A stretch of DNA of 64,000 bases from Rhodococcus wratislaviensis. Its GTDB lineage: Bacteria > Actinomycetota > Actinomycetes > Mycobacteriales > Mycobacteriaceae. Below, one piece after another: positions 28,290 through 35,554 of the stretch. The stretch is from positions 55,383-119,382 of the forward strand of contig NZ_UAUI01000014.1 of the NCBI RefSeq assembly GCF_900455735.1, in the 5' to 3' direction. Both the position numbers and the translations under genes were made by a program. Each line of letters starts with the position of its first letter. Within the stretch, counting starts at the first letter, position 1. Below the pieces are notes generated by a model. That model ran no database searches and was not told the DNA's origin. It saw nothing but the letters and a program-made list of their open reading frames with translations.

Positions 28290-28889
28290 GTGCAGGACAA
28301 ACTTGTGTGGATCGACTGTGAAATGACCGGGCTCCGGCTCGGTACCGACAAGCTGATCGAGATCGCAGCTCTGGTCACGGACAGCGAGCTGAACGTGCTC
28401 GGTGAGGGTGTCGACATCGTCATCCACGCCGACGACGACGCGCTCGCGGCCATGCCCGACGTGGTGACCACGATGCACGAGAACTCGGGGCTGACCGACG
28501 AGGTCCGGAAGTCCACGGTCACGCTCGCCGAGGCCGAGCAGCAGGTGCTCGCCTACATCCGCGAGCACGTGCCGGTCGCCGGGACGGCGCCGCTCGCAGG
28601 TAACTCGATCGCAACCGACCGCGGATTCATCGCCCGCGACATGCCGGACCTCGACACCTACCTGCACTACCGGATGATCGACGTGAGCTCCATCAAGGAG
28701 TTGTCCCGGCGCTGGTACCCGCGGATCTACTTCGGTCAGCCCGAAAAAGGTCTCGCCCACCGCGCCCTGGCCGACATCAAGGAGTCGATCCGGGAGCTGA
28801 AGTACTACCGGAGGACGGCGTTCGTGCCCGAGCCCGGACCGTCTACCAGCGACATCGCCGCAGTTGTCGAGGAACTCGGGCCCGCCTGA
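28290..28889 (+). CDS. orn: Oligoribonuclease
   Basis: A DEDDh 3'-5' exonuclease of 199 residues that clears di- and short oligoribonucleotides, including pGpG from cyclic-di-GMP turnover. The motifs are [12 protein letters not shown], the ExoII region [15 protein letters not shown] and H-x4-D in [11 protein letters not shown]. The GTG at 28290 gives the usual MQDKLVWID start; further in-frame GTGs upstream at 28263 and 28272 could extend it slightly. Its place after cmrA and the DUF853 gene is as in mycobacteria. Confidence 0.95.
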   Translation: MQDKLVWIDCEMTGLRLGTDKLIEIAALVTDSELNVLGEGVDIVIHADDDALAAMPDVVTTMHENSGLTDEVRKSTVTLAEAEQQVLAYIREHVPVAGTAPLAGNSIATDRGFIARDMPDLDTYLHYRMIDVSSIKELSRRWYPRIYFGQPEKGLAHRALADIKESIRELKYYRRTAFVPEPGPSTSDIAAVVEELGPA

Positions 28890-28973
28890 GATACCGATTG
28901 GCTTCTCGGGCACCGGACGCGCTAGTATCTTCCTCGCCGAAGTTACTGCCCCCGGGCGGTGCCTGAAGCACAT

Positions 28974-29050
28974 GGTGAGTGTAGTTCAGTTGGTAGAGCA
29001 CCAGGTTGTGATCCTGGCTGTCGCGGGTTCGAGTCCCGTCACTCACCCCA
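28974..29050 (+). tRNA. tRNA-His (GUG)
   Basis: Acceptor GTGAGTG with CACTCAC, the extra 5' G(-1) at 28974, anticodon loop TTGTGAT with GTG, T-arm GCGGGTTCGAGTCCCGT, discriminator C and an encoded CCA. Confidence 0.96.
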
Positions 29051-29054
29051 AACG

Positions 29055-29084
29055 GAAAGCCCCCGGCCTCGGCCGGGGGCTTTC
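29055..29084. terminator. Bidirectional terminator after tRNA-His
   Basis: GAAAGCCCCCGGCC and GGCCGGGGGCTTTC form a 14-bp perfect stem with a 2-nt centre, flanked by an A-run on one side and a TTTCC tail on the other. It serves both tRNA-His and the convergent L,D-transpeptidase gene. Confidence 0.9.
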
Positions 29085-29112
29085 CTCTTTGCGATTGGTC
29101 TGACGCCTGCCG

Positions 29113-30351
29113 TCAGGCGTTGGCGTTGCCTGCCTTCCAGACATCCCACGGGATGTTCCAGTCCCCGAGGCCGTCCGTGCCCGACAGCGTGCCGCCCAGC
29201 GTGTTCTTGACGATCACGATGTCGCCGCGCTTCGTGTTGTCGTACACCCACTTCGCGTTGGACGGGCTGAGGTTCAGGCAGCCGTGGCTCGCGTTCGAGT
29301 AGCCCTGCTGCCCCACCGACCACGGCGCCGAGTGGAAGAAGATGCCGCTGTAGGACATTCGCGTGGCCCAGTCGACGGGCGTCTTGTATCCCTGTGGGGA
29401 GTTGACCGGTACGCCGTAGGTGGACGAGTCCATGACGAGGTTCGCGAACCGGTCGCCGATGATGTAGACGCCGTTGTCGGTGGGTGTGTCGTCTTTACCC
29501 ATCGATGTGGGCATCGTCATGATCACTTCGCCGTTGCGCTCGAACGTCACCTGCTTGGTGTTGTCGTCCGCTGTCGCGATCACAGCGTCGCCGATGGTGA
29601 AGGCCGTGTGGACGTCCTCCTGGCCGAACAGTCCGTCACCGAGATCACGGCCGTACACGGCGACCTTGACGTCCACGGCGGTGCCGGGGGCCCAGTAACT
29701 CTGCGGACGCCACCGCACCTCACGGTTGTTCACCCAGTAGAACGCGCCCTCGACGGGCGGATTCGTCGTGACGGTGATGCCGGCCTCCGCGGCCTTGCGG
29801 TCCGGGATGTTCTCGTCGAACTGGACCGCGATCGGCTGACCGATACCCACCACATCGCCCTCCGACGGCATCACGTACGGCTTGGTGACGTTGCCGGGCG
29901 CGCTGGTCGTGAACGCCGAAGTCGAGGTGGTGCCGCCACCGAGTCCGTTCGCCTTCACCTCGAGCCGGTACTCCTTGTCGTAACCCAGCGGCTCCGTGTT
30001 GACCCAGGACAACCCGTCGGGAGCGATGGCGCCGTCGACCGACTCGCCCTCCGGGTTGAGCATGGTGACCGCCGCCAGCGTGCCGTCGGCCACCGTCACC
30101 GTCACCGGCTGTCCGGGTGAGAATCCCACTGCACCATCGACGGCCGACGCCGTCAGCTTCGGCTTGATGAGTTCGGTGACCGGATTGGAATCGATCGGCG
30201 CCTCACCTTCCGACGTGACGCTGTCGGCACCGGAGACGGTGCACCCTGCGATCGACAATGCGAATACGAGTGATGCCGCCACAACCGTCGCCGTCTTCGA
30301 GACGGATCTCACCGATTGCGCACGCACGCGCCCGCCACGCCCCACACCCAT
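29113..30351 (-). CDS. L,D-transpeptidase lipoprotein (LdtMt2-like), 412 aa
   Basis: This enzyme makes 3-3 cross-links in peptidoglycan. A basic start and hydrophobic segment end in a lipobox SIAGC (Cys37), so it is a lipoprotein. Two immunoglobulin-like domains follow (about 65-250), then the YkuD catalytic domain with [20 protein letters not shown] and catalytic Cys near 358. The C-terminal [11 protein letters not shown] tail is typical of the LdtMt2 (Rv2518c) group. The ATG at 30351 has AGTGGGG upstream. Gene order near orn and bcp agrees with mycobacteria. Confidence 0.93.
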   Translation of the reverse strand: MGVGRGGRVRAQSVRSVSKTATVVAASLVFALSIAGCTVSGADSVTSEGEAPIDSNPVTELIKPKLTASAVDGAVGFSPGQPVTVTVADGTLAAVTMLNPEGESVDGAIAPDGLSWVNTEPLGYDKEYRLEVKANGLGGGTTSTSAFTTSAPGNVTKPYVMPSEGDVVGIGQPIAVQFDENIPDRKAAEAGITVTTNPPVEGAFYWVNNREVRWRPQSYWAPGTAVDVKVAVYGRDLGDGLFGQEDVHTAFTIGDAVIATADDNTKQVTFERNGEVIMTMPTSMGKDDTPTDNGVYIIGDRFANLVMDSSTYGVPVNSPQGYKTPVDWATRMSYSGIFFHSAPWSVGQQGYSNASHGCLNLSPSNAKWVYDNTKRGDIVIVKNTLGGTLSGTDGLGDWNIPWDVWKAGNANA

Positions 30352-30444
30352 GGATAACCCCACTTCACGTCCTCGCTCCGAATTCACGTTCAAGCCGGCA
30401 CGTCTCTCGCCTTCGCAAGACGAATCAGCACGTCGAGACCGTGT

Positions 30445-30474
30445 GGTCTCCAATGATGCCAGCCACTGGAGACC
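30445..30474. promoter_or_regulatory. Inverted repeat upstream of the L,D-transpeptidase gene
   Basis: GGTCTCCA (30445-30452) and TGGAGACC (30467-30474) are perfect 8-bp arms about 95-125 nt before the start codon. The 289-nt gap around it, up to tRNA-Lys, has no gene. It may be an operator for envelope-stress control. Confidence 0.45.
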
Positions 30475-30640
30475 GGTTCCAACCAAGCGCCGAGCCGCTC
30501 AATAACGTTCGAATATCAATCGTGACCAGCGGCGCTCTTGTTACGCGCCACCGTGTGGATCGGGTCGCCGCGGGCAGTCGCCACCAGGCGATTTGCATTC
30601 CCGAGAAGCGACCCGCTAATGTTCTGTCTCGCAAGAGCGA

Positions 30641-30713
30641 GCGCCTATAGCTCAGTTGGTAGAGCAAGTGACTCTTAATCACTGGGTCCGGGGTTCGAGT
30701 CCCTGTGGGCGCA
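30641..30713 (+). tRNA. tRNA-Lys (CUU)
   Basis: Acceptor GCGCCTA with TGGGCGC, D-arm GCTCAGTTGGTAGAGC, anticodon loop CTCTTAA giving CUU, T-arm CGGGGTTCGAGTCCCTG, discriminator A, no encoded CCA. Confidence 0.97.
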
Positions 30714-30721
30714 CTTGCACG

Positions 30722-30755
30722 AAGGCCCCCATCCTCTCACGAGGATGGGGGCCTT
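30722..30755 (+). terminator. Terminator of tRNA-Lys
   Basis: GGCCCCCATCCTC and GAGGATGGGGGCC pair perfectly over 13 bp with a TCAC loop, extended by AA/TT and followed by TTCTCG. Confidence 0.9.
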
Positions 30756-30801
30756 TCTCGTGTCACCATCTCAACGCACCGCGCAGGCGGTCAGATGACG
30801 A

Positions 30802-30852
30802 ACGGGCCGCCGGAACGTGAAGTCACTACGAACTTCACATCCGACGGCCCGT
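30802..30852 (-). terminator. Nested inverted repeat past the DUF3618 gene
   Basis: Outer arms ACGGGCCG (30802-30809) and CGGCCCGT (30845-30852) enclose inner arms GTGAAGT (30817-30823) and ACTTCAC (30832-30838). It begins 17 nt beyond the stop codon of the DUF3618 gene. Confidence 0.55.
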
Positions 30853-30868
30853 CGCCAACGAGGGTCGT

Positions 30869-31090
30869 TCAGCGCAACGCTTTGCGGAGCACCAGGAGCC
30901 CTGCCACCGCACCGACGGCGATCAGTCCGTACTTGACCGCCGGCTCGTTCAGCTTCGCGATCAGCGTGCGCTTCGTGTTCTCCACGAGACGCTTCGGGTT
31001 GGTGCGGACCGTCAATTCGTCGAGAGTGCTCGCGAGCTGATTGCGCGCGTTCTCGATCTCACGCTCGATGCTCTCGGTGTCCCTGGGCAC
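30869..31090 (-). CDS. DUF3618 small membrane protein, 73 aa
   Basis: The family motif is the N-terminal SIEREIENARNQLASTLDEL, an amphipathic helix, followed by a basic region (TNPKRLVENTKRTLIAKLNE) and one C-terminal membrane helix VKYGLIAVGAVAGLLVL. It is an inner-membrane protein of unknown role, syntenic with Rv2520c next to bcp. It is divergent from bcp, so the 161-nt region between them carries both promoters. Confidence 0.88.
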   Translation of the reverse strand: MPRDTESIEREIENARNQLASTLDELTVRTNPKRLVENTKRTLIAKLNEPAVKYGLIAVGAVAGLLVLRKALR

Positions 31091-31251
31091 GTGTCCTCCA
31101 ACTTGTTCGACTGGTTCGATCAGCGAGAGCGACGCTACCGCGACGATCCCACACTTGCGTCAACCGTAGACGAGAACTCCCGACCTGCGACTCCGTCTCC
31201 CCCGATCACGCTTCGGGCCACGTCCACCCCTTCCCGGTAGCCTGACTTCTC

Positions 31252-31725
31252 GTGACCGACAACAACAGACTCGCCCCCGGAGACACCGCACCCGCCTTCA
31301 CGCTGCCCGACGCCGACGGCAACGACGTGTCGCTCGCCGACTACCGCGGCCGCAAGGTCGTCGTGTACTTCTACCCGGCGGCGAGCACGCCGGGCTGCAC
31401 CAAACAGGCCTGCGACTTCCGAGACAACCTCGCCGACCTGAAAGGCGCAGGCCTGGACGTGATCGGCATCTCGCCCGACAAGCCGGCGAAGCTGGCCAAG
31501 TTCCGTGACAACGAGGAACTGACCTTCCCCCTCCTGTCCGATCCCGACAAGGCCACACTCGAGGCCTGGGGCGCGTTCGGTGAGAAGAAGATGTACGGCA
31601 AGACGGTGCAGGGCGTCATCCGCTCCACGTTCCTCGTCGACGAGGACGGCAAGATCGAAGTCGCCCAGTACAACGTCCGCGCCACCGGCCACGTCGCGAA
31701 ACTGCGCCGCGACCTGTCCGTCTGA
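31252..31725 (+). CDS. bcp: Thiol peroxidase, bacterioferritin comigratory protein
   Basis: A 157-residue peroxiredoxin Q that reduces hydroperoxides with thioredoxin-type donors. The peroxidatic Cys49 is in STPGCTKQACDF, and the resolving Cys54 lies five residues on, the atypical 2-Cys arrangement. The Prx fold motif VVVYFYPAASTPGC and Arg in VIRSTFLVDEDGKI are present. The start is GTG at 31252. It corresponds to Rv2521 by position. Confidence 0.95.
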   Translation: MTDNNRLAPGDTAPAFTLPDADGNDVSLADYRGRKVVVYFYPAASTPGCTKQACDFRDNLADLKGAGLDVIGISPDKPAKLAKFRDNEELTFPLLSDPDKATLEAWGAFGEKKMYGKTVQGVIRSTFLVDEDGKIEVAQYNVRATGHVAKLRRDLSV

Positions 31726-31750
31726 TCGACGCCCGGGCGGCTGCGACTCG

Positions 31751-32503
31751 TCAGCCGCCCGTGAGCCGTTCGATGCCGTCGAGCATCCGGTCGAGGCCGA
31801 ATCGGAAGTCGTGTTCGAGCCAGTGCGCGTCGTCGGCGTCGCCGGCATCGAACGCACCCCCCGCGATCGCCGCCCGCAGTGCGGGAAACCGCTTCTCGTC
31901 GAGCAGTAGCGGGAGCATCCGGGCGTAGTCGACCTGCTCCACCTTCGCCGACCGTTCCAGGTCCAGCGCGAACCGCGCCCGCCCGATCACGAACAGCGAA
32001 ACATTCAGCACCACTTGCAGCTTCCGGTCCTCGCTCAGGCCGGTGTCGGCCAGCGACTGCAGACCGGCCTCCAGCCACGCGAGATTGTTGGGGCCCGTCG
32101 GAGGCGCGGAGATGGTCACCTCCGGCCACCACGCGTGCGCCCGGACCGCCCGGTACTCGCCCAGCGCCCACGATTCGAGTCGGTCCCGCCAGCCCCCCGT
32201 CACGACGAGTCCGCGGGGCTCACCGATTGCCCGATCGGCCATCAACTCCACCAGGTCGTCCTTGCTGTCCACGTAGCGGTACAGCGACATGGTGGTGAAC
32301 CCGAGTTGCTTGGCGACCCGGCTCATGGACAGACCCGCGAGCCCTTCGGCGTCCGCCACCTCGATGGCGGCGTCGACCACCCGCTCGAGACTCAGCCCCT
32401 TCCGGGGGCCGCGGGTCCCCGGTTCCTCGATCCCCCAGGCCAGCCGGACGGCCTTGGGCAGGGTCACGGTGGGGTCGTCGGGGGTTTCGTTCGGTCGGGG
32501 CAT
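31751..32503 (-). CDS. TetR-family regulator of the adjacent ABC exporter
   Basis: A TetR protein with a long N-terminal arm, then GLSLERVVDAAIEVADAEGL, MSRVAKQLGFTTMSLYRYVD and SKDDLVELMADRAIGEP. The C-terminal part matches the TetR_C group that binds drugs. It is divergent from an ABC ATPase-permease pair, with a perfect 11-bp inverted repeat over the pair's start, so it almost certainly represses them. The start is the ATG at 32503 or a GTG at 32515. Confidence 0.9.
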   Translation of the reverse strand: MPRPNETPDDPTVTLPKAVRLAWGIEEPGTRGPRKGLSLERVVDAAIEVADAEGLAGLSMSRVAKQLGFTTMSLYRYVDSKDDLVELMADRAIGEPRGLVVTGGWRDRLESWALGEYRAVRAHAWWPEVTISAPPTGPNNLAWLEAGLQSLADTGLSEDRKLQVVLNVSLFVIGRARFALDLERSAKVEQVDYARMLPLLLDEKRFPALRAAIAGGAFDAGDADDAHWLEHDFRFGLDRMLDGIERLTGG

Positions 32504-32540
32504 GCACGTGTCCACTTCGTCGGGGTCTTGCGCTCATCCT

Positions 32541-32587
32541 AAAACTGCGTACTCTGCACACCATGAGTATACGAGATACGCAGTTTT
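32541..32587 (+). promoter_or_regulatory. Operator and probable leaderless promoter of the ABC exporter
   Basis: AAAACTGCGTA (32541-32551) and TACGCAGTTTT (32577-32587) are perfect 11-bp arms that straddle the start codon at 32563. TACTCT at 32550-32555 is a plausible -10 whose start site would fall on the ATG, so the mRNA may be leaderless and the second arm lies within the coding sequence. Confidence 0.65.
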
Positions 32588-33543
32588 GCGCGTCGGCCCT
32601 CTCGGTCACCGGTTTACGCAAGGCATACGGAGACGTCACCGTCCTCGACGGAGTCGACCTCGACGTGCCGCCAGGCAGCGTGTTCGCGCTCCTCGGCGCC
32701 AACGGTGCGGGGAAGACGACGATGGTCCGCATCCTGTCGACCCTGACACCGCCTGACGCGGGCACCGTGCACGTCGCCGGGCACGACCTTCGCCGCGACC
32801 CCCAGGGAGTGCGGCGGAAGATCAGCCTCACCGGGCAGTACGCGGCGGTCGACGACCTTCTCACCGGCGAGGAGAACCTCCGGCTCATGGCCCGGCTGAG
32901 CCACCTCGGCCGCGCGGAGGGCAAGCGGCGCGCCCGCGAGCTACTCGAGCAGTTCGACCTGGTGGACGCGAGAACCCGCCGCGCAGGGACGTACTCGGGT
33001 GGGATGACCCGGCGCCTCGATCTGGCGATGAGCCTCATCTCGCGGCCCGACGTCATCTTCCTCGACGAACCGACCACCGGTCTCGACCCGCGCGGCCGGC
33101 AGTCCATGTGGGAGATGATCCGAAGACTGGTCGACGGCGGCGTCACCCTCTTCCTGACCACCCAATACCTCGAGGAAGCCGACCGGCTGGCAGACCGGGT
33201 CGCCGTCCTCGACGGCGGCAGGGTCGTGGCCGAGGGCACTCCCGACGAGCTGAAACGACTCGTGCCCGGCGGTCACCTCGAGCTCACGTTCACCCGGCCG
33301 TCCGAACTGCACGACGTCGCCCAGGCCTTCGACGACGCCGTCCTCGACGCCGACCGCCTGGCCGTTCAGGTCCCGACCGACGGCAGCATCGGCCAGCTGA
33401 AGACGCTGCTCGGACGAATCGACGACCAGAGCGTCACCGTCGACAAGCTCTCGCTCCACTCCCCCGATCTCGACGACGTCTTCTTCGCTCTCACCCACAA
33501 CTCGAACGCTTCCCCGATCCGGAACGAGGCCGCCGCCCGATGA
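32563..33543 (+). CDS. ABC exporter ATPase, DrrA type, 326 aa
   Basis: The ATPase of a two-part drug exporter. Walker A LLGANGAGKTTMVRIL, Q-loop ISLTGQYAAVDDLLTGEENL, signature YSGGMTRRLDLAMSL and Walker B VIFLDEPTTGLDPR are all intact, and a DrrA-type C-terminal domain follows (about 230-326). It probably works with the permease whose start overlaps its stop. Expression is likely induced when the substrate releases the divergent TetR repressor. Confidence 0.93.
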   Translation: MSIRDTQFCASALSVTGLRKAYGDVTVLDGVDLDVPPGSVFALLGANGAGKTTMVRILSTLTPPDAGTVHVAGHDLRRDPQGVRRKISLTGQYAAVDDLLTGEENLRLMARLSHLGRAEGKRRARELLEQFDLVDARTRRAGTYSGGMTRRLDLAMSLISRPDVIFLDEPTTGLDPRGRQSMWEMIRRLVDGGVTLFLTTQYLEEADRLADRVAVLDGGRVVAEGTPDELKRLVPGGHLELTFTRPSELHDVAQAFDDAVLDADRLAVQVPTDGSIGQLKTLLGRIDDQSVTVDKLSLHSPDLDDVFFALTHNSNASPIRNEAAAR

Positions 33544-34313
33544 TCCCGAACACGCGGCCACGCCCCCTCGACGACTTCGCGGCGATGACCGGCCGCAGCC
33601 TGACGCGCCTGCTCCGCAGCCCGGACACGATGATCATGGGCGTCGCCCTTCCGGTGATGCTGCTGCTGTTGTTCGTGTACGTCTTCGGCGGAGCCATGAA
33701 GACCGCCACCGGCTACCTCGACTACGTGGTGCCCGGAATCATCCTGCTCTGCGCCGGTTTCGGATCCTCACAGACGGCGGTGAGCGTCACCGGCGACATG
33801 GTGCACGGCATCGTCGACCGATTCCGGTCCATGCCCATCGCACGTTCGGCGTTCCTGTTCGGCCATGTCGCGTCCAGTGTCATCCGCAATCTCCTCACGT
33901 CCCTCGTCGTGATCGGCGTCGCGATGATCATGGGATTCCGGCCCACCGCAGGCCCGATACAGTGGCTGGCCGCACTCGCGATCGTCGCCCTGTTCATCCT
34001 CGCCATCTCCTGGCTGGCGACGGCGCTCGGGCTCCTCGCCGGCACCGAGGAAGCCGCCAACGGGTTCACCTTCTTCCTGCTCTTCCTCCCCTACGTCAGC
34101 AGCGCGTTCGTTCCCACCGACACGATGCCGAGCTGGCTACACGCCTTCGCCGAGAACCAGCCCGTCACGCCGGTGATCGAAACGGTCCGTGGCCTGCTGC
34201 TCGGCACACCCGTCGACGACACAGCTCTGATCGCGGTGTTGTGGTGTGTCGGAATCGCCTGCGCCGGCTACTTGTGGGCGATCACATTGTTCACGCGGAG
34301 AACGGCTCGATGA
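33540..34313 (+). CDS. ABC-2 type permease of the exporter, 257 aa
   Basis: A DrrB-like membrane subunit with six hydrophobic segments, including MIMGVALPVMLLLLFVYVFG and LAALAIVALFILAISWLAT, and the loop motif MVHGIVDRFRSMPIARSAFL that contacts the ATPase. The ATG overlaps the ATPase stop (ATGA). The substrate is probably a hydrophobic drug or secondary metabolite; it cannot be specified. Confidence 0.92.
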   Translation: MIPNTRPRPLDDFAAMTGRSLTRLLRSPDTMIMGVALPVMLLLLFVYVFGGAMKTATGYLDYVVPGIILLCAGFGSSQTAVSVTGDMVHGIVDRFRSMPIARSAFLFGHVASSVIRNLLTSLVVIGVAMIMGFRPTAGPIQWLAALAIVALFILAISWLATALGLLAGTEEAANGFTFFLLFLPYVSSAFVPTDTMPSWLHAFAENQPVTPVIETVRGLLLGTPVDDTALIAVLWCVGIACAGYLWAITLFTRRTAR

Positions 34314-34393
34314 GTCGTCTCCGCCAGGTGAAACCTGACGCGTCACCGGGAGGGATCTTCGGAATCCGGACGAAAGACGGATAGCCTGGGGCG

Positions 34394-35083
34394 GTGGAGT
34401 CTTCAGTCAGCAAGCAAGCGCCGCGCCGAGTGGACCCGGCGTTGGAGCTGCAGTCGGACCCGCAGGAGCTGCTGCCCCGCAGACGTCCGACCCAGGAACG
34501 CAGTCGCCGCAAGTTCGACGCACTGCTCACGGCATCGCGGGAGTTGCTGGTGGACGTGGGATTCGAATCGTTCACGTGCGAGGAGGTCGCCGCACGCGCG
34601 GACGTCCCGATCGGCACCCTCTACCAGTTCTTCGCGAACAAGTACGTGATCGTCTGCGAGCTCAACCGGCAGGACCTCGTCGGCGTGCAGCACGAGATCG
34701 CCCAGTTCAACGGTGAGGTCCCGTCCCTCGACTGGCTGCGGTTCCTCAATTCCTTCGTCGATCACATGGCGGGCCTGTGGACGTCCGACCCGTCGAGGCG
34801 GGAGGTGTGGCTGGCGATGCAGTCAACCCCCTCCACGCGCGCCACCGGGGCCATCCACGAAAAGGCGTTCGCGGAGCAGGTCTCACGGATGCTCGCACCG
34901 CTCACCCCGCAGACGTCGCGGGAGCGGCGCACGATGATGGCCGAGGTGCTCGTCCACGTCGTGTATTCGATGCTCAATTTCTCGGTGCAGGACAACCAGA
35001 GCCACGCGGACGCCGTCGCCGAACTCAAGCGACTGATGGTGGCGTACCTGCTGGTCGCCGAGAAGGAATCGCGCTCCACCTAG
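34394..35083 (+). CDS. TetR-family regulator, 229 aa
   Basis: A TetR HTH near residues 30-80: RRRPTQERSRRKFDALLTAS, then FTCEEVAARADVPIGTLYQF and FANKYVIVCELNRQ. The ligand domain is helical. The start is GTG at 34394. It lies just before the convergent acpS-fas operon, which in mycobacteria is controlled by the TetR protein FasR encoded elsewhere; a role in fas control is possible but unproven. Confidence 0.85.
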   Translation: MESSVSKQAPRRVDPALELQSDPQELLPRRRPTQERSRRKFDALLTASRELLVDVGFESFTCEEVAARADVPIGTLYQFFANKYVIVCELNRQDLVGVQHEIAQFNGEVPSLDWLRFLNSFVDHMAGLWTSDPSRREVWLAMQSTPSTRATGAIHEKAFAEQVSRMLAPLTPQTSRERRTMMAEVLVHVVYSMLNFSVQDNQSHADAVAELKRLMVAYLLVAEKESRST

Positions 35084-35097
35084 CCCGCTACACGCTT

Positions 35098-35137
35098 GTG
35101 CGCCCTTCCGGTTGCCTGAGCTACCAGAAAGGCGCAC
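35098..35137. terminator. Hairpin between convergent TetR and acpS genes
   Basis: GTGCGCC (35098-35104) and GGCGCAC (35131-35137), with partly pairing CTTC/GAAA inside, lie in the 69-nt gap between the two stop codons. Confidence 0.45.
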
Positions 35138-35152
35138 GAGCGCCGGAGGCGC

Positions 35153-35545
35153 CTACAGGGACTCGATGACGGCGAACGCGCCCGCCATGTCTCCGTCGTG
35201 TGTGAGGGAGATGTGAATCCTCACATCGGTCAGATGCTTGGCGACGTCTCCGCGTAAGCGGATACTCGGTCGCCCCCACGCATCCGTCACCACCTCGATC
35301 AGGTGGTGGATCATCTCGGGCAGCACCGGCGGGCTGGCGAAGAGAGACGTGGACCAAGCCTTGATCACTGCCTCCTTCGCAGCCCACCGGGCGGCGAAAT
35401 GCCTAGCCGGATCGGAGCTCCGGGTCACGGCGTCCCGACGCTCGCCCGGTGTGAAGTTGTCGAGCATTGCCGTCCCTGGCCGGTCCAGCTGCTCGGCGAA
35501 CTCCGACACCGTCACGAGATCGAAGCCGATCCCCAGAACTCCCAT
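35153..35545 (-). CDS. acpS: Holo-ACP synthase
   Basis: This enzyme attaches the phosphopantetheine arm to the ACP domain of FAS-I. The magnesium ligands are Asp9 (MGVLGIGFDLV) and Glu58 (FAARWAAKEAVIKA), both present, and ISLTHDGDMAGAFAVI forms the C-terminal strand. Length of 130 is normal. It starts 9 nt after the fas stop codon and is read from the same message, as Rv2523c is with Rv2524c. Confidence 0.96.
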   Translation of the reverse strand: MGVLGIGFDLVTVSEFAEQLDRPGTAMLDNFTPGERRDAVTRSSDPARHFAARWAAKEAVIKAWSTSLFASPPVLPEMIHHLIEVVTDAWGRPSIRLRGDVAKHLTDVRIHISLTHDGDMAGAFAVIESL

Positions 35546-35554
35546 CCGTCGTTC

